From the NCBI GenBank assembly GCA_029637525.1, contig CP072660.1:496001-560000 (forward strand): a stretch of DNA of 64,000 nt, read 5' to 3'. Positions within the stretch are counted from its first letter, which is position 1, and every line of letters starts with the position of its first letter. Made by a program: the position numbers and the translations under genes. This stretch comes from Desulfurococcaceae archaeon MEX13E-LK6-19. GTDB taxonomy: Archaea; Thermoproteota; Thermoprotei_A; Sulfolobales; Desulfurococcaceae. Under the pieces are notes generated by a model that worked only from the letters and a program-made list of their open reading frames with translations, ran no database searches and was not told the DNA's origin. Below are positions 34,008 through 43,179 of the stretch, piece by piece.

Positions 34008-36752
34008 TTGACAACAAGAGAAGAACCAGAATATTTTAGTGATTTTCTTAAATTCCATGGTTATCGTAGATATACTTGTCGTAAATGTGGAGAAAAGTTT
34101 TGGAGTCTCGTACCTAGAGAAACGTGTCCTGATAGGCCTTGTAGCAAATACGACTTTCTGATTAACGAGTACAAATCTGTTCCACGTTTATCACTAGATG
34201 AAGCTAGAAAGAAGTTCATAGATTTTTTTGAGCGCAACGGGCATGGATACGTAGATCCATATCCAGTACTTGCGCGATGGAGAAATGACCTATACTTAAC
34301 AATTGCTAGCATAATAGTATTTCAGCCTGCAGTTACTGAAGGAATTGCTGATCCCCCGTATAATCCATTAGTTATAGTTCAGCCAAGTATAAGGCTTGAA
34401 GATATTGATAACGTTGGTTTGACTTTTGGTAGACACCTAACATCATTCGAAATGGCAGCACATCATGCTTTTAATAAGCCAGAGAAACATATCTATTGGG
34501 TCAACGAGACACTAGAGTATGCTTTCAACTTCTTTACAAAAGAACTTGGAATACCTGCTGAGAGAATAGCGTTCAAAGAGTCTTGGTGGGAAGGCGGAGG
34601 AAACGCTGGGCCCTGTTTCGAAGTTCTTGTCGACGGATTAGAGCTTGCTACACTAGTCTTTATGAAATACAAGGTTATTGATGGAAAATATTTGCCAAAT
34701 AAACTCACGATAGTAGATACAGGCTATGGTGTTGAGCGTATAACATGGTTTACACAACAAACACCTACAGCATTCCATGCCATCTATGGAGATCTCGTCA
34801 AGAAGTTTGCTGACATATTAGGCGTGGAAGAACCTGAATATAATGTACTCAAGAATATAGCTTATTTGACAAGCGATATAGACATTAATTCTCTTGAGGA
34901 ACTCGAAGAAATCGTCAAGAAGAATGGTTATAGTGAGTATATCGAAAATATTCGTTCATCAATATTCCTTTACACGCTTCTTGACCACTTAAGGACATTA
35001 GGATTAATGCTTGGAGACGGTATTGTCCCATCTAATTCTGGTGAGGGATATCTAGCAAGACTAGTACTCAGGAGATCACTGAGAACATTGTATAATCTAG
35101 GTTTCAGAGAGGATGAGTTTAAGAAAATAATACTTGATTTAATGGAAGAAGAGATAAAATATTGGCGTAATCGATATGTTTACGATAAACTATACAGGAA
35201 TAGGGATTATATCCTCGATGTTATTGAGTACGAGACAAGTAAGTTTGTTGATACATTAAAACGAGGTTTAAGAATAGTAAAGAAACTACTTAAGAAAAAA
35301 CACATCTCTACAGAAGATCTTATCGAGGTATATGATTCTCACGGCATTCCCCCAGAAATAATATCATCTATTGCACGTGAGAGAGGCGTAGAAGTAAGAA
35401 TTCCCCCTGACTTCTATTCACTAATAGCTAAACGTCATGCTTCTCCAGGGAAACTTGTTAAAGAAAAAGAAGTAGAGTTACCCAAGGATGTTGTTGAGTG
35501 GGCAAGTAAATACCCTGAAACAAAAAGGATTTTCCATGAGGACCCGTATAGGCGTGAGACTACGGCTAAAGTACTTGGTGTTTACAAGAACTATGTTGTA
35601 GTAGACAACACGGTGTTCTATCCTAAGGCTGGAGGACAAGATAATGACCTTGGATATATGCTAATCAATGGTAAGTCTATTGAGATAAAGGCAGGATACA
35701 AAGTAGGTGATGTGATAGTACACGAGCTTGCTGATACGAGTGCTATAAAGCCTGGAGATGAGGTAAAGATCATTATTGACTGGGATAGAAGATATAAATT
35801 AATGAGGCATCATACGGCTACACATATAGTTCTTGCTGCAGCAAGAGCTGTTCTTGGAGACCATGTGTGGCAGGCTGGTGCCGAGAAAACTATTGAGAAA
35901 GGTAGACTGGATATAACTCATCACAAACCTCTTACAGCAGAAGAAATAAGGAAAATCGAGGAAATAGCGAATGCTATCATAGATAAACGTATAGGCATAA
36001 AGTTCCATACCTTAAAGAAATTTGAGGCTGAGAAGAAGTATGGACTAAGAATTTACCAAGGAGGAGCTATTGTTGCCGATAAGCTGAGAATTGTTGAGAT
36101 ACCGGGTTGGGATGCCGAGGCATGTTTTGGCACTCATCTAAGAAACACTGGTGAAGTAGGTGGATTAAAGATCATTAACGTCGAGAAGATACAAGATGGT
36201 GTGATAAGACTCGAATACGTTGCAGGTACTAGGGTTTCTGAATACGCTTATAGTCTTGAAAAAACAATAGAGGAAGTAGCATCGATCTTAAATACTAGCC
36301 CCAAGGAAGTCATTGTTAGCATCAAGAAGTTTATAGATACCTACAATAAGCAAAGAGAGCTTCTCAGAAAATACCGTTTGGTATTCAAGGAGAGTATTCT
36401 AGAAAAACTGAAAGAGGTCACTATGAGTATATGTGGAATTAATGTTGTAATTCTTAGGAAAGAGGTTGATGATGAAGAAGTTTACAGAGACATTATTACT
36501 AGTCTGGTTGAGAAGAACTACATAGTGATATATGATAATGGTAAGATTATCGAGATAGGATTGAATCCTGAGTTGTCGCGTGAGAAAGCTATTGATTTGA
36601 GGAAAATCGTTGAAGTACTTAAGGAGAAACACGGATTCAAAGGCGGTGGTAAAAGAGATCATGTAACGATAAGATATGTTGGTGATAGTAGTAAGGTTGT
36701 ATCGGAAATTCTTGATTTACTCAAGGAGATGATTAATTGCGTAGAGAAGTAA
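34008..36752 (+). CDS. alaS: Alanyl-tRNA synthetase
   Basis: Charges tRNA-Ala and edits misacylated Ser. The 914-residue archaeal-type enzyme has an N-terminal zinc-like module (CRKCGEKFWSLVPRETC), class II motifs with SLAFEMAAHHAF-like and GNAGPCFEVLVDGLELATLVFMKY segments, an editing domain with HHTATHIVLAAARAV, and a CFGTHLRNTGEVGGLKI editing-site motif, followed by a C-terminal dimerisation domain. TTG 34008 follows GAGGGA at the L12 stop, so it is likely transcribed with L12. Confidence 0.95.
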   Translation: MTTREEPEYFSDFLKFHGYRRYTCRKCGEKFWSLVPRETCPDRPCSKYDFLINEYKSVPRLSLDEARKKFIDFFERNGHGYVDPYPVLARWRNDLYLTIASIIVFQPAVTEGIADPPYNPLVIVQPSIRLEDIDNVGLTFGRHLTSFEMAAHHAFNKPEKHIYWVNETLEYAFNFFTKELGIPAERIAFKESWWEGGGNAGPCFEVLVDGLELATLVFMKYKVIDGKYLPNKLTIVDTGYGVERITWFTQQTPTAFHAIYGDLVKKFADILGVEEPEYNVLKNIAYLTSDIDINSLEELEEIVKKNGYSEYIENIRSSIFLYTLLDHLRTLGLMLGDGIVPSNSGEGYLARLVLRRSLRTLYNLGFREDEFKKIILDLMEEEIKYWRNRYVYDKLYRNRDYILDVIEYETSKFVDTLKRGLRIVKKLLKKKHISTEDLIEVYDSHGIPPEIISSIARERGVEVRIPPDFYSLIAKRHASPGKLVKEKEVELPKDVVEWASKYPETKRIFHEDPYRRETTAKVLGVYKNYVVVDNTVFYPKAGGQDNDLGYMLINGKSIEIKAGYKVGDVIVHELADTSAIKPGDEVKIIIDWDRRYKLMRHHTATHIVLAAARAVLGDHVWQAGAEKTIEKGRLDITHHKPLTAEEIRKIEEIANAIIDKRIGIKFHTLKKFEAEKKYGLRIYQGGAIVADKLRIVEIPGWDAEACFGTHLRNTGEVGGLKIINVEKIQDGVIRLEYVAGTRVSEYAYSLEKTIEEVASILNTSPKEVIVSIKKFIDTYNKQRELLRKYRLVFKESILEKLKEVTMSICGINVVILRKEVDDEEVYRDIITSLVEKNYIVIYDNGKIIEIGLNPELSREKAIDLRKIVEVLKEKHGFKGGGKRDHVTIRYVGDSSKVVSEILDLLKEMINCVEK

Positions 36753-37405
36753 TTGATGCAATACATGACTACAGGTTTTTACTTGACAGAGGATACCCTA
36801 TAAAAGCCGCTCTTGATGTCGTCTGTACCAGATATATGTTATCAAGGAAAGAAAGACTTCTTCTTTACCGTTGCGTACACAGTAGTGCTTTGGCGAGGAA
36901 AATTATACGTAAACAGAGTATCCCTCCTATGAAATCAAGAATTGTTGCCGATGGATTCAATATTTTGGCGACCCTATACACCGTATACTGTGGTGAAGAA
37001 GTCTATTTATGTGATGACGGTATAGTGAGAGATCTCTCTGGGCTACATAGTCGTGTTGCCCTATCAATAAACCAGGACTTACTCGACTCGCTTTTCACGG
37101 AAATTATCGAGGCAGTTAGCGGTAAAGAATATGAGCTAATTATTGTTCTCGACTACAATGTTAAGAAAAGCGGTGAAATAGCTTCACGTCTTCGAAGAAT
37201 TATTAAAGAAAATAAGCTCGATTGGGTTGTTCTAGTGGAGAGACAAGCTGATAAGAAAATACTTGAAAAAGCCTCTGAAGGCTACTGGGTTTCCTCGAGT
37301 GACATAGTAATACTTGAAAAAGCCACAAAAATATATGATCTAGCGGGTAGTATTGTTAGAGAAAAGTATCCTAGACAAGTAGTTAAAATACCCCTGGAGA
37401 ACTAG
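36737..37405 (+). CDS. DUF434-family conserved archaeal protein
   Basis: A 222-residue soluble protein overlapping the alaS 3' end by 16 bases, so probably co-transcribed. Two parts are visible: a helical N-terminal region and SRIVADGFNILATLYTVYCGEEVYLCDDGIVRDLSG, matching the DUF434 family signature, then a C-terminal alpha/beta region (ELIIVLDYNVKKSGEIASRL) like the linked DUF5616. Function is unknown; an alaS-linked position hints at a translation or RNA role. TTG 36737 start. Confidence 0.75.
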   Translation: MRREVIDAIHDYRFLLDRGYPIKAALDVVCTRYMLSRKERLLLYRCVHSSALARKIIRKQSIPPMKSRIVADGFNILATLYTVYCGEEVYLCDDGIVRDLSGLHSRVALSINQDLLDSLFTEIIEAVSGKEYELIIVLDYNVKKSGEIASRLRRIIKENKLDWVVLVERQADKKILEKASEGYWVSSSDIVILEKATKIYDLAGSIVREKYPRQVVKIPLEN

Positions 37406-38207
37406 ATTTAAAACCGCTTATAGTAAACCCTAATAGAGGAGAGAGGCGGGCCCGTCGCCTAGCCAGGATAGGGCGCCGGCCTTCTAAGCCGGTTGTCCGG
37501 GGTTCAAATCCCCGCGGGCCCGCCTCCCTCTTAATACCCTTCAATGCTTTTATAACATTGATATTATCGGTGATAACTATATCAACGCCTTTTCTAGATA
37601 GGTCTATTGCCTGTTCAAGCATGTTAACGGGCCATACTGCAATAAGAAACCCTTCTTTGCGGAGTTCTCTAATTAGTTTGTCGGTTAAAAAATCGATCCT
37701 AATTGATATACCATGGGCTCTGGCTTGTTTAAGTAACTGAGTTACATTCACAGGGTGTTCCTCTAGACTCAAAAGTACTTTAACTTCTTTCCAGTGTTCT
37801 GCAATATATTTAAGGTCGTCATGCCATTTTGACGTTAGAATAACTTTTTCTAGAGGGAACGAAACGGTTGTAATTATCTCTTTAATCTCATTAACTATTC
37901 CGGGCTTCTTTATATCAAGAATAACTCCTAACCCATGCTCACGGGCTAGATCTAGTGCTTCAATTAAAGTTAATGGTTTTCTCAAGTGTATTGTCTCAAG
38001 CATGTGGGCTAATTTTTCCCTGATAAGGATGGGTTTCTTGTATTGGTCTCTATGAGTTAAAATAATGTCTTTACCGTTTTTATCAACATCTACCTCAATA
38101 AGATCAGCACCCGATTTAATATATTTCTTGAACCAGTACCTAGTATTCCCTCTGTGTCCTGCAATCAATACCTTGAATGAGATGCCGTCAGGCAACAGTT
38201 TCACCAA
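37383..38207 (-). CDS. Glycerophosphodiester phosphodiesterase with a tRNA-antisense C-terminal extension
   Basis: Hydrolyses glycerophosphodiesters; TIM-barrel GDPD family. The first about 227 residues carry IAGHRGNTRYW with the catalytic HRG, GADLIEVDVDKNGKDIILTHRD (E-x-D metal site and second His), DIKKPG and the terminal VDIVITDN. The frame then has no stop and continues for about 47 codons antisense through tRNA-Arg(TCT) and into the 3' end of the DUF434 gene, producing AGPRGFEPRTTGLEGRRP and more, ending at TAA 37383. The tail has no family counterpart. Confidence 0.85.
   Translation of the reverse strand: MVKLLPDGISFKVLIAGHRGNTRYWFKKYIKSGADLIEVDVDKNGKDIILTHRDQYKKPILIREKLAHMLETIHLRKPLTLIEALDLAREHGLGVILDIKKPGIVNEIKEIITTVSFPLEKVILTSKWHDDLKYIAEHWKEVKVLLSLEEHPVNVTQLLKQARAHGISIRIDFLTDKLIRELRKEGFLIAVWPVNMLEQAIDLSRKGVDIVITDNINVIKALKGIKREAGPRGFEPRTTGLEGRRPILARRRARLSPLLGFTISGFKSSSPGVF
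37448..37522 (+). tRNA. tRNA-Arg(TCT)
   Basis: Acceptor GGGCCCG/CGGGCCC, discriminator G, CCA not encoded. Anticodon stem CCGGC/GCCGG with loop CTTCTAA gives TCT. T-arm CGGGG-TTCAAAT-CCCCG. No intron. It lies antisense within the open frame of the GDPD gene. Its body is nearly identical to tRNA-Arg(CCT) at 56510, apart from the intron and the anticodon. Confidence 0.94.
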
Positions 38208-38332
38208 ATCACTGTTATCTCAATTATATCTGTGCACTAACACCTACTAACCCAGAACACTCTCACCTTAAAAACACTTGTAGAGAAATGGGAAGGCAAT
38301 AAGAAGTCTATGAAATCGATAAGCTAGCTGTA

Positions 38333-39109
38333 TTATATGTGTGTATCACTGATATGAATATGCTCTTTTACTGGTATGGCAGCTGCTCCATAAATTCTTC
38401 TAGTATTTTCTAGTGTAAGAACTTCATCTGGTTTACCGATAATATAGATCTCTCTGTTCATTAGGATAACTGTTTTTGTATACTTAAGTAAGAGCATTGG
38501 GTCATGGCTTGATACTATTACAAGTTTGTTCTGCGAAAGACTACCAATTAGTTCTGCAAGCTCGGCTTTGCCTACAGGATCAACGGAAGCCAATGGTTCA
38601 TCCATTACCAAAATTTCAGGATCATGAATTAATGCACGCGCTATTAACACTCTTTGTCTTTGTCCTCCTGAAAGCTTCCAGAAACTCTTGAACCAAGCTT
38701 CTTTCGGAAGACCTACTTGTTCTAAAGTGTGTTTTATTAACTTCATGTTATCAAATGATACGAAAATACGTGGCCATCTCTTCTTATGAATTAGCAACGA
38801 ATTCTCAATGACCTCCCAAGCAGTTATTGGAAATACCTGTTTCTCTGAAGCCACTAGTTGTGGAACATAGCCCATGTATAGGCCGGCTTTTTCGGGTAAG
38901 CCTGTGACGTTAATTTCATTAACGTAAATGTTCCCGGATATAGGCTTAATTAAACCAAGTATTGTCCTCAATAATGTTGTTTTACCAGCCCCATTAGGTC
39001 CTAGAACCTGAATTAATCCAGGACCCCTCAATTCGAAACTCATATCCTTTATTACAATAGTATCACCGTATGCTACAGTAAGGTCTGATACTCTTAGCGA
39101 GACAGTCAT
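38333..39109 (-). CDS. Metal-type ABC transporter, ATP-binding protein
   Basis: The 258 residues contain Walker A GPNGAGKTTLLR, Q-loop YVPQL, signature LSGGQRQRVLIARALIHDP and Walker B ILVMDEPLASVDP; the D-loop SVDPVGKAEL and H-loop SSHDP follow. It resembles ZnuC/MntB components of cluster-9 Zn/Mn transporters. The start is ATG 39109 behind AGTGAGG; GTG 39133 is less likely. It is divergent from the substrate-binding protein and permease genes at 39188 and shares their control region. Confidence 0.88.
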   Translation of the reverse strand: MTVSLRVSDLTVAYGDTIVIKDMSFELRGPGLIQVLGPNGAGKTTLLRTILGLIKPISGNIYVNEINVTGLPEKAGLYMGYVPQLVASEKQVFPITAWEVIENSLLIHKKRWPRIFVSFDNMKLIKHTLEQVGLPKEAWFKSFWKLSGGQRQRVLIARALIHDPEILVMDEPLASVDPVGKAELAELIGSLSQNKLVIVSSHDPMLLLKYTKTVILMNREIYIIGKPDEVLTLENTRRIYGAAAIPVKEHIHISDTHI

Positions 39110-39187
39110 TTTAATACCATCCTCACTGTGCACACTCTAAATAAAATTTATAGGAAACTGTGCATAAATTCTTTGTGGGCGTAGAAA
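39110..39187. promoter_or_regulatory. Divergent control region with two ACTGTGCA repeats
   Basis: Between the ATPase gene (minus) and the substrate-binding protein gene (plus). ACTGTGCA occurs at 39125-39132 and 39157-39164, exactly 32 bases apart (about three helical turns), flanking an A/T core with a TATA-like element (AAATTTATAGG around 39144-39154) that fits the plus-strand gene. The repeats are candidate binding sites for a regulator such as the NikR-like protein encoded at 41107. Confidence 0.55.
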
Positions 39188-40234
39188 ATGCATAAGTACG
39201 GCTGTGCAACGATACTGCTGCTAATGCTGTCAATAGTAATGTCAGCTAATTTGATCACTGCTGGCAGTAATAATGATGATGGTTTACTTATTGTTGTTAC
39301 TTTCAGTAATCTCGTATATGATATCAAGCCCCTTCTATGTGAAGGAGATGAGATAGCATATATTGTTCCACCTGGAGTAGACCCCCATGAGTACCAGCTT
39401 AAACTTAGTGATGTAGAACTATTAAAGAAGGCAGACTTAATAATTTCAACAGCTCATGCACCATTCGAACTTGAGATAAAGAAGCGTTCCGACATTAATG
39501 CAACTATAATAGAGATACCCTTCATAGATAACATAACATTGCTAACAAACCCCATGACAGGCAACTATAACTATCACATGCCTATTTATGATCCAAGGAA
39601 CTATATTGTCTTCATAAATTATGTTGCAGAGAAACTCGCTCAATTACGTCCTGCGTGTAGAACACACTATCTTGTTAATGCGGCTAGAATTACTGGTAGA
39701 GTAATGGAACTAATGGAGTTCGTGAAAACATATGGTAATAAGACATTGAGTGCTGTTGGTGACAAACCGTTTGTACAGTATGGTGTTTCCTGGCTAGGTA
39801 TTGATATAAAGTACTTGCTTATTAGAGAGCATGAAGCTCCTGTTACAGCTCGTGACTACGAGAACGTATTGTCGATGATTAGTAATAGAGAAGTGGATTT
39901 AGTAGTAGTGTCAAGTCCTCCGGTTGACCAGTCTTCTCGTTATTTAATTGATCTTGCTGATAAGTATAATATTCCTGTGCTTTATGTGCCTGTACCGTTT
40001 TCCCAGTCAAGTTTTCTTGAGAAACTAGAGAATATTTCAAATCAATACGTGAAAATAAGAGTACTGTCTTCTCTAAATACTGAGCAACAATGTGAAGAAA
40101 TCATAGTACGGGAAAACACTATGGTATTCGAGCCTAGGATAGTTTTGGCTTTAACAATAGTAGTGGTCTCAGTGGTCATTAGTCTGCTTTATTACAAAAC
40201 CAAGAAAAGGTGGTTTGAATGGTTGAGAGAATAG
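39188..40234 (+). CDS. Zn/Mn-type ABC transporter substrate-binding protein, membrane-anchored
   Basis: The 348-residue protein has an N-terminal signal segment (CATILLLMLSIVMSANLITA), a ZnuA/PsaA-like domain with VPPGVDPHEYQLKLSDVELLKKADLIISTAHA, the conserved metal-ligand His in DPHEY and an ISTAHAPFE site, and a C-terminal membrane span (IVLALTIVVVSVVISLLYY) followed by basic residues. Anchoring by a C-terminal span is common in crenarchaea. It is the first gene of a plus-strand set with the permease and a NikR-like regulator. Confidence 0.83.
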   Translation: MHKYGCATILLLMLSIVMSANLITAGSNNDDGLLIVVTFSNLVYDIKPLLCEGDEIAYIVPPGVDPHEYQLKLSDVELLKKADLIISTAHAPFELEIKKRSDINATIIEIPFIDNITLLTNPMTGNYNYHMPIYDPRNYIVFINYVAEKLAQLRPACRTHYLVNAARITGRVMELMEFVKTYGNKTLSAVGDKPFVQYGVSWLGIDIKYLLIREHEAPVTARDYENVLSMISNREVDLVVVSSPPVDQSSRYLIDLADKYNIPVLYVPVPFSQSSFLEKLENISNQYVKIRVLSSLNTEQQCEEIIVRENTMVFEPRIVLALTIVVVSVVISLLYYKTKKRWFEWLRE

Positions 40235-41100
40235 GAACATTAGTTATTGTGAACTCCATAGTGGTGTTAATAGCCCTAGCTATTATCTTGTCAATATTCA
40301 TTGATCCGAGATGGGTTATAGTTATGGTTTCAGCGTCAATAACATTTGGCGTACTTGCACCTGTTGTTGCAGTGCGCCGCCTCTATTTTCTTGCAGGTGC
40401 TGTGCCCCACTCTGCTCTCCTAGCTGTGGTAATTGCGATACCGCTTGCTAGAATCCTTGGGCTCCTGGATGAGTATTTCTGGTCTATAATTATTGGAACA
40501 CTATTGATTTACTGTGTTGGCTACGCTATCTATCGTGGTGTAGATGCTGATACTGCTACAGCTGTTTTTGTTGCTTTAACAGCTTCGCTGAGTGTTATTG
40601 TACTCTACTATGTTCTAACAAGTTATCCTCTCCAAACTAGCATATGGGCATTCATAGTTGGTGATCCATTGCTTGTAAGCTGGAAGGATGTTTACATAGC
40701 ATTAACAGTATCAGTCATTGTGTTTATAGTTGTTGTATTAACCTATAGAGAACACGTTGTAATAGGTATTGATAAGGACTGTGTAAGACTTGCTGGAATA
40801 AAGGTTAAATTCTATGACTGGATTCTCTTTACAGTACTTGGAATAGCAACTATCACTATGCTTAAAATAATAGGGTTTGTGTTGGAACATGTGTTTATAC
40901 TTCTCCCTGCGGCCATAGCCACAACTAGTTCAGAAAGTTCTTTTAATGCATTCTTAGTAAGCTTGGCTGTAAGCATGTTTGCTGCTTTAACAGGACTATA
41001 CGTAACAGTGGTTACTGGGTTTGCACCAGCTGGTATCACCGGGCTTATGTTATTCTCGGTATATCTTGGAGTTCTTGTTATGAAAAAGATAAGGGGCTGA
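40219..41100 (+). CDS. Metal-type ABC transporter permease (ZnuB family)
   Basis: A 293-residue membrane protein with about eight hydrophobic segments and the ABC-3 family pattern: PVVAVRRLYFLAGAVPHSALLAV near residue 45, a DADTATAVFVALTAS segment and a terminal VTGFAPAGITGLMLFSVYL. It overlaps the substrate-binding protein gene by 16 bases, so the two are coupled. Zn2+, Mn2+ or another divalent metal is the likely cargo. Confidence 0.88.
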   Translation: MVERIGTLVIVNSIVVLIALAIILSIFIDPRWVIVMVSASITFGVLAPVVAVRRLYFLAGAVPHSALLAVVIAIPLARILGLLDEYFWSIIIGTLLIYCVGYAIYRGVDADTATAVFVALTASLSVIVLYYVLTSYPLQTSIWAFIVGDPLLVSWKDVYIALTVSVIVFIVVVLTYREHVVIGIDKDCVRLAGIKVKFYDWILFTVLGIATITMLKIIGFVLEHVFILLPAAIATTSSESSFNAFLVSLAVSMFAALTGLYVTVVTGFAPAGITGLMLFSVYLGVLVMKKIRG

Positions 41101-41106
41101 TGATTA

Positions 41107-41487
41107 ATGGCGAGTAAAAAAAGATTCGGGATATCATTGCCTTGTAATCTAGCTGATCAACTTGATCAGTTGGCAAAAATACTTGGAACAAACAGATCTG
41201 TTATTGTAAGAGAGGCTGTTAAAGAGTATATACATGATCACATGCACTACATGTACCCTCATACTTGTTGTGGAATAATTATAGTCACTGGCTCAATTGA
41301 CCATGAGAAACTATTCAATATACTTGAAGACTATCATGACATAATACACAGTTTTAATCATGTACATTTAGACGAGAAATGTATTGAAATAATATTTGTA
41401 AACGGAGATTCCAGAAAAATACAGGAGCTTCATAAAGTTCTTATGTCTATGCCGGGTTGTATGGCTAGGTATATTAGTGTACATTAA
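41107..41487 (+). CDS. NikR-like ribbon-helix-helix metal regulator
   Basis: A 126-residue regulator with an N-terminal ribbon-helix-helix domain (FGISLPCNLADQLDQLAKIL, NRSVIVREAVKEYI) and a C-terminal ACT-like domain. It shows the NikR metal ligands IDHEK and FNHVHLDEKC. In typical NikR the His-x-His and the Cys are separated by one more residue than here, so the site is slightly altered. Adjacency to the ABC transporter suggests it controls metal uptake, probably at the ACTGTGCA repeats. Which metal is not certain. Confidence 0.8.
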   Translation: MASKKRFGISLPCNLADQLDQLAKILGTNRSVIVREAVKEYIHDHMHYMYPHTCCGIIIVTGSIDHEKLFNILEDYHDIIHSFNHVHLDEKCIEIIFVNGDSRKIQELHKVLMSMPGCMARYISVH

Positions 41488-41534
41488 GTCATAAGAAGAC
41501 CCTACTGGCGACCCGAGTCCTTACATAAACTCTA

Positions 41535-41542
41535 TTTATATA
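41535..41542 (+). promoter_or_regulatory. Putative TATA box for trkH
   Basis: TTTATATA in a 146-base gap after the NikR-like gene. With normal spacing transcription would begin near 41563-41566, giving a leader of about 70 bases before TTG 41634 and its ribosome binding site AGGAGG. Confidence 0.45.
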
Positions 41543-41633
41543 CCTATTGTCTAATATGGTGTTAGTACTAGAGCTTAGTGGCAAATCTGGAGAGAATACT
41601 GAACTAGGTAACAGGTCAGGAGGATGACCATAA

Positions 41634-43070
41634 TTGAATTGGCGAGGTATTTTAAAGTCGTTGATGGGACTAAATGGTGTCCTAGGTATTTTGATGCTAA
41701 GTGTCCCGATTATAGATTTAATGACGGGGAGAGAAGTATCATACCCCTTTCTTATAGGTTCGCTTATATTCGTGTTGATGGGATTGTTTTCCGTGAAAAT
41801 CGAGGCGGAATCTCTATCTCTAATTGATGGATTAATGGTTGTGGCGCTTGCATGGCCTCTTATCTCGTTTGAAGGAGCAATAGTTCTTATGGCTACAATA
41901 AATATACCGTTAGTTGATGCTTGGTTCGAAAGTATAAGCGGTTTTACTGGGACTGGTTTCACTGTTCTTGAAGGACTTGATCATATGAAACCGTCTATAG
42001 TAACGTGGAGGAGTATAATGCAGTGGAGTGGTGAACTTGGTTTCGTTGTTTTCGCGATGGTTCTTCTCCCCTACTTCTATAGGATAAGTCGTGCTGCATA
42101 TGGTTTAGAGAGACCAGTTAAAATAGAAGCATCTTTCTACAAAACGGCTGTAAGTCTTATCAAGATATATGTCATACTAACGCTTGTCGCACTGATTTCA
42201 TATATTTATACTGGAATGAACTTTTATGAGGCGTTTAACCATGTACTCACTACTATAGCTACCGGAGGTATGTCAACGTATGATAAAGGGTACCAAGTAA
42301 TATTTGAGCGTGCACCATTAACGTATTTGCCTGTTATGGTGTTCATGTTTATTGGAGGTATGAACTTTTACTTGATAGCCAGAGTGTTTAAAGGAGATCT
42401 ACGTTCACTTCTTCAAAGCGAAGAGTTCAAGACCTATTATGTATCAATGATAGTTCTTGTTATCGCATTAACAGTGTCTTACGTTTTTACTGAAGGAATG
42501 GATGTTGGTAGAGCGGTTGTAGAGGCGCCTTTTAATCTCGTATCGGGTATGACTACTACAGGATTCAGTATAGGTAAACCGTTGAGCGAGTTAACTGATA
42601 CATCTAAGGCTATAATTGTTGCCTCAATGTTTTTAGGTGGCATGATGTTTTCTACGGCTGGAGGAATAAAAGCAATTAGACTGCTCATCATTCTGAAGAA
42701 ATTTAAAGACATGTTTGTGCGATCCATAGTATCCATACCCATAGGGCGTAGATTAACGATTGATGGTGCTCCTCTCCATGATGAAGATGTGATCCAAGCT
42801 TCATTGTTCATAATACTTCATACAGCAGCGGTATTTATTGGTGCAGTTCTACTTAGTTTCTATGGATACTCTTTTATTGATTCATTATTTGAAGCAACGT
42901 CTGCAGCAGGTTGTGTAGGTTTAAGTGTTGGTATAGTCTCACCTGTTGCTCCGCTTGGTGTAAAAATAATTATAATGATATTGATGATATTGGGAAGAAT
43001 AGAATATACACATCTAGTTCTCATATTTGCTCTCATTTATGGTAGAAAAATAATTAGAGCAGTACGATAA
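41634..43070 (+). CDS. trkH: Trk/Ktr-type potassium transporter, membrane subunit
   Basis: A 478-residue membrane protein with the four pore-loop repeats of the TrkH/KtrB superfamily: SISGFTGTGFTVLEGLD, TTIATGGMSTYDKGYQV, VSGMTTTGFSIGKPLSE and TSAAGCVGLSVGI, each holding a selectivity-type Gly. TTG 41634 follows AGGAGG at 41618-41623, 10 bases away. TrkA follows. Together they form a cation (K+) uptake or channel system gated by the RCK protein. Confidence 0.9.
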   Translation: MNWRGILKSLMGLNGVLGILMLSVPIIDLMTGREVSYPFLIGSLIFVLMGLFSVKIEAESLSLIDGLMVVALAWPLISFEGAIVLMATINIPLVDAWFESISGFTGTGFTVLEGLDHMKPSIVTWRSIMQWSGELGFVVFAMVLLPYFYRISRAAYGLERPVKIEASFYKTAVSLIKIYVILTLVALISYIYTGMNFYEAFNHVLTTIATGGMSTYDKGYQVIFERAPLTYLPVMVFMFIGGMNFYLIARVFKGDLRSLLQSEEFKTYYVSMIVLVIALTVSYVFTEGMDVGRAVVEAPFNLVSGMTTTGFSIGKPLSELTDTSKAIIVASMFLGGMMFSTAGGIKAIRLLIILKKFKDMFVRSIVSIPIGRRLTIDGAPLHDEDVIQASLFIILHTAAVFIGAVLLSFYGYSFIDSLFEATSAAGCVGLSVGIVSPVAPLGVKIIIMILMILGRIEYTHLVLIFALIYGRKIIRAVR

Positions 43071-43179
43071 AACATATGAATTAGTGGGATAGCAGAAAGC
43101 TAGGTTTTTATCTAGACTAAAACATTTAGTAGAGTAAAAGTGATGAACAGAAGAAACGTTAGTAATGGGGGTATTTGTA

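Noticed and set aside
41556-41627. 23-codon upstream frame before trkH
   Set aside because: The putative TATA box places transcription start downstream of its ATG, and no ribosome binding site is present.
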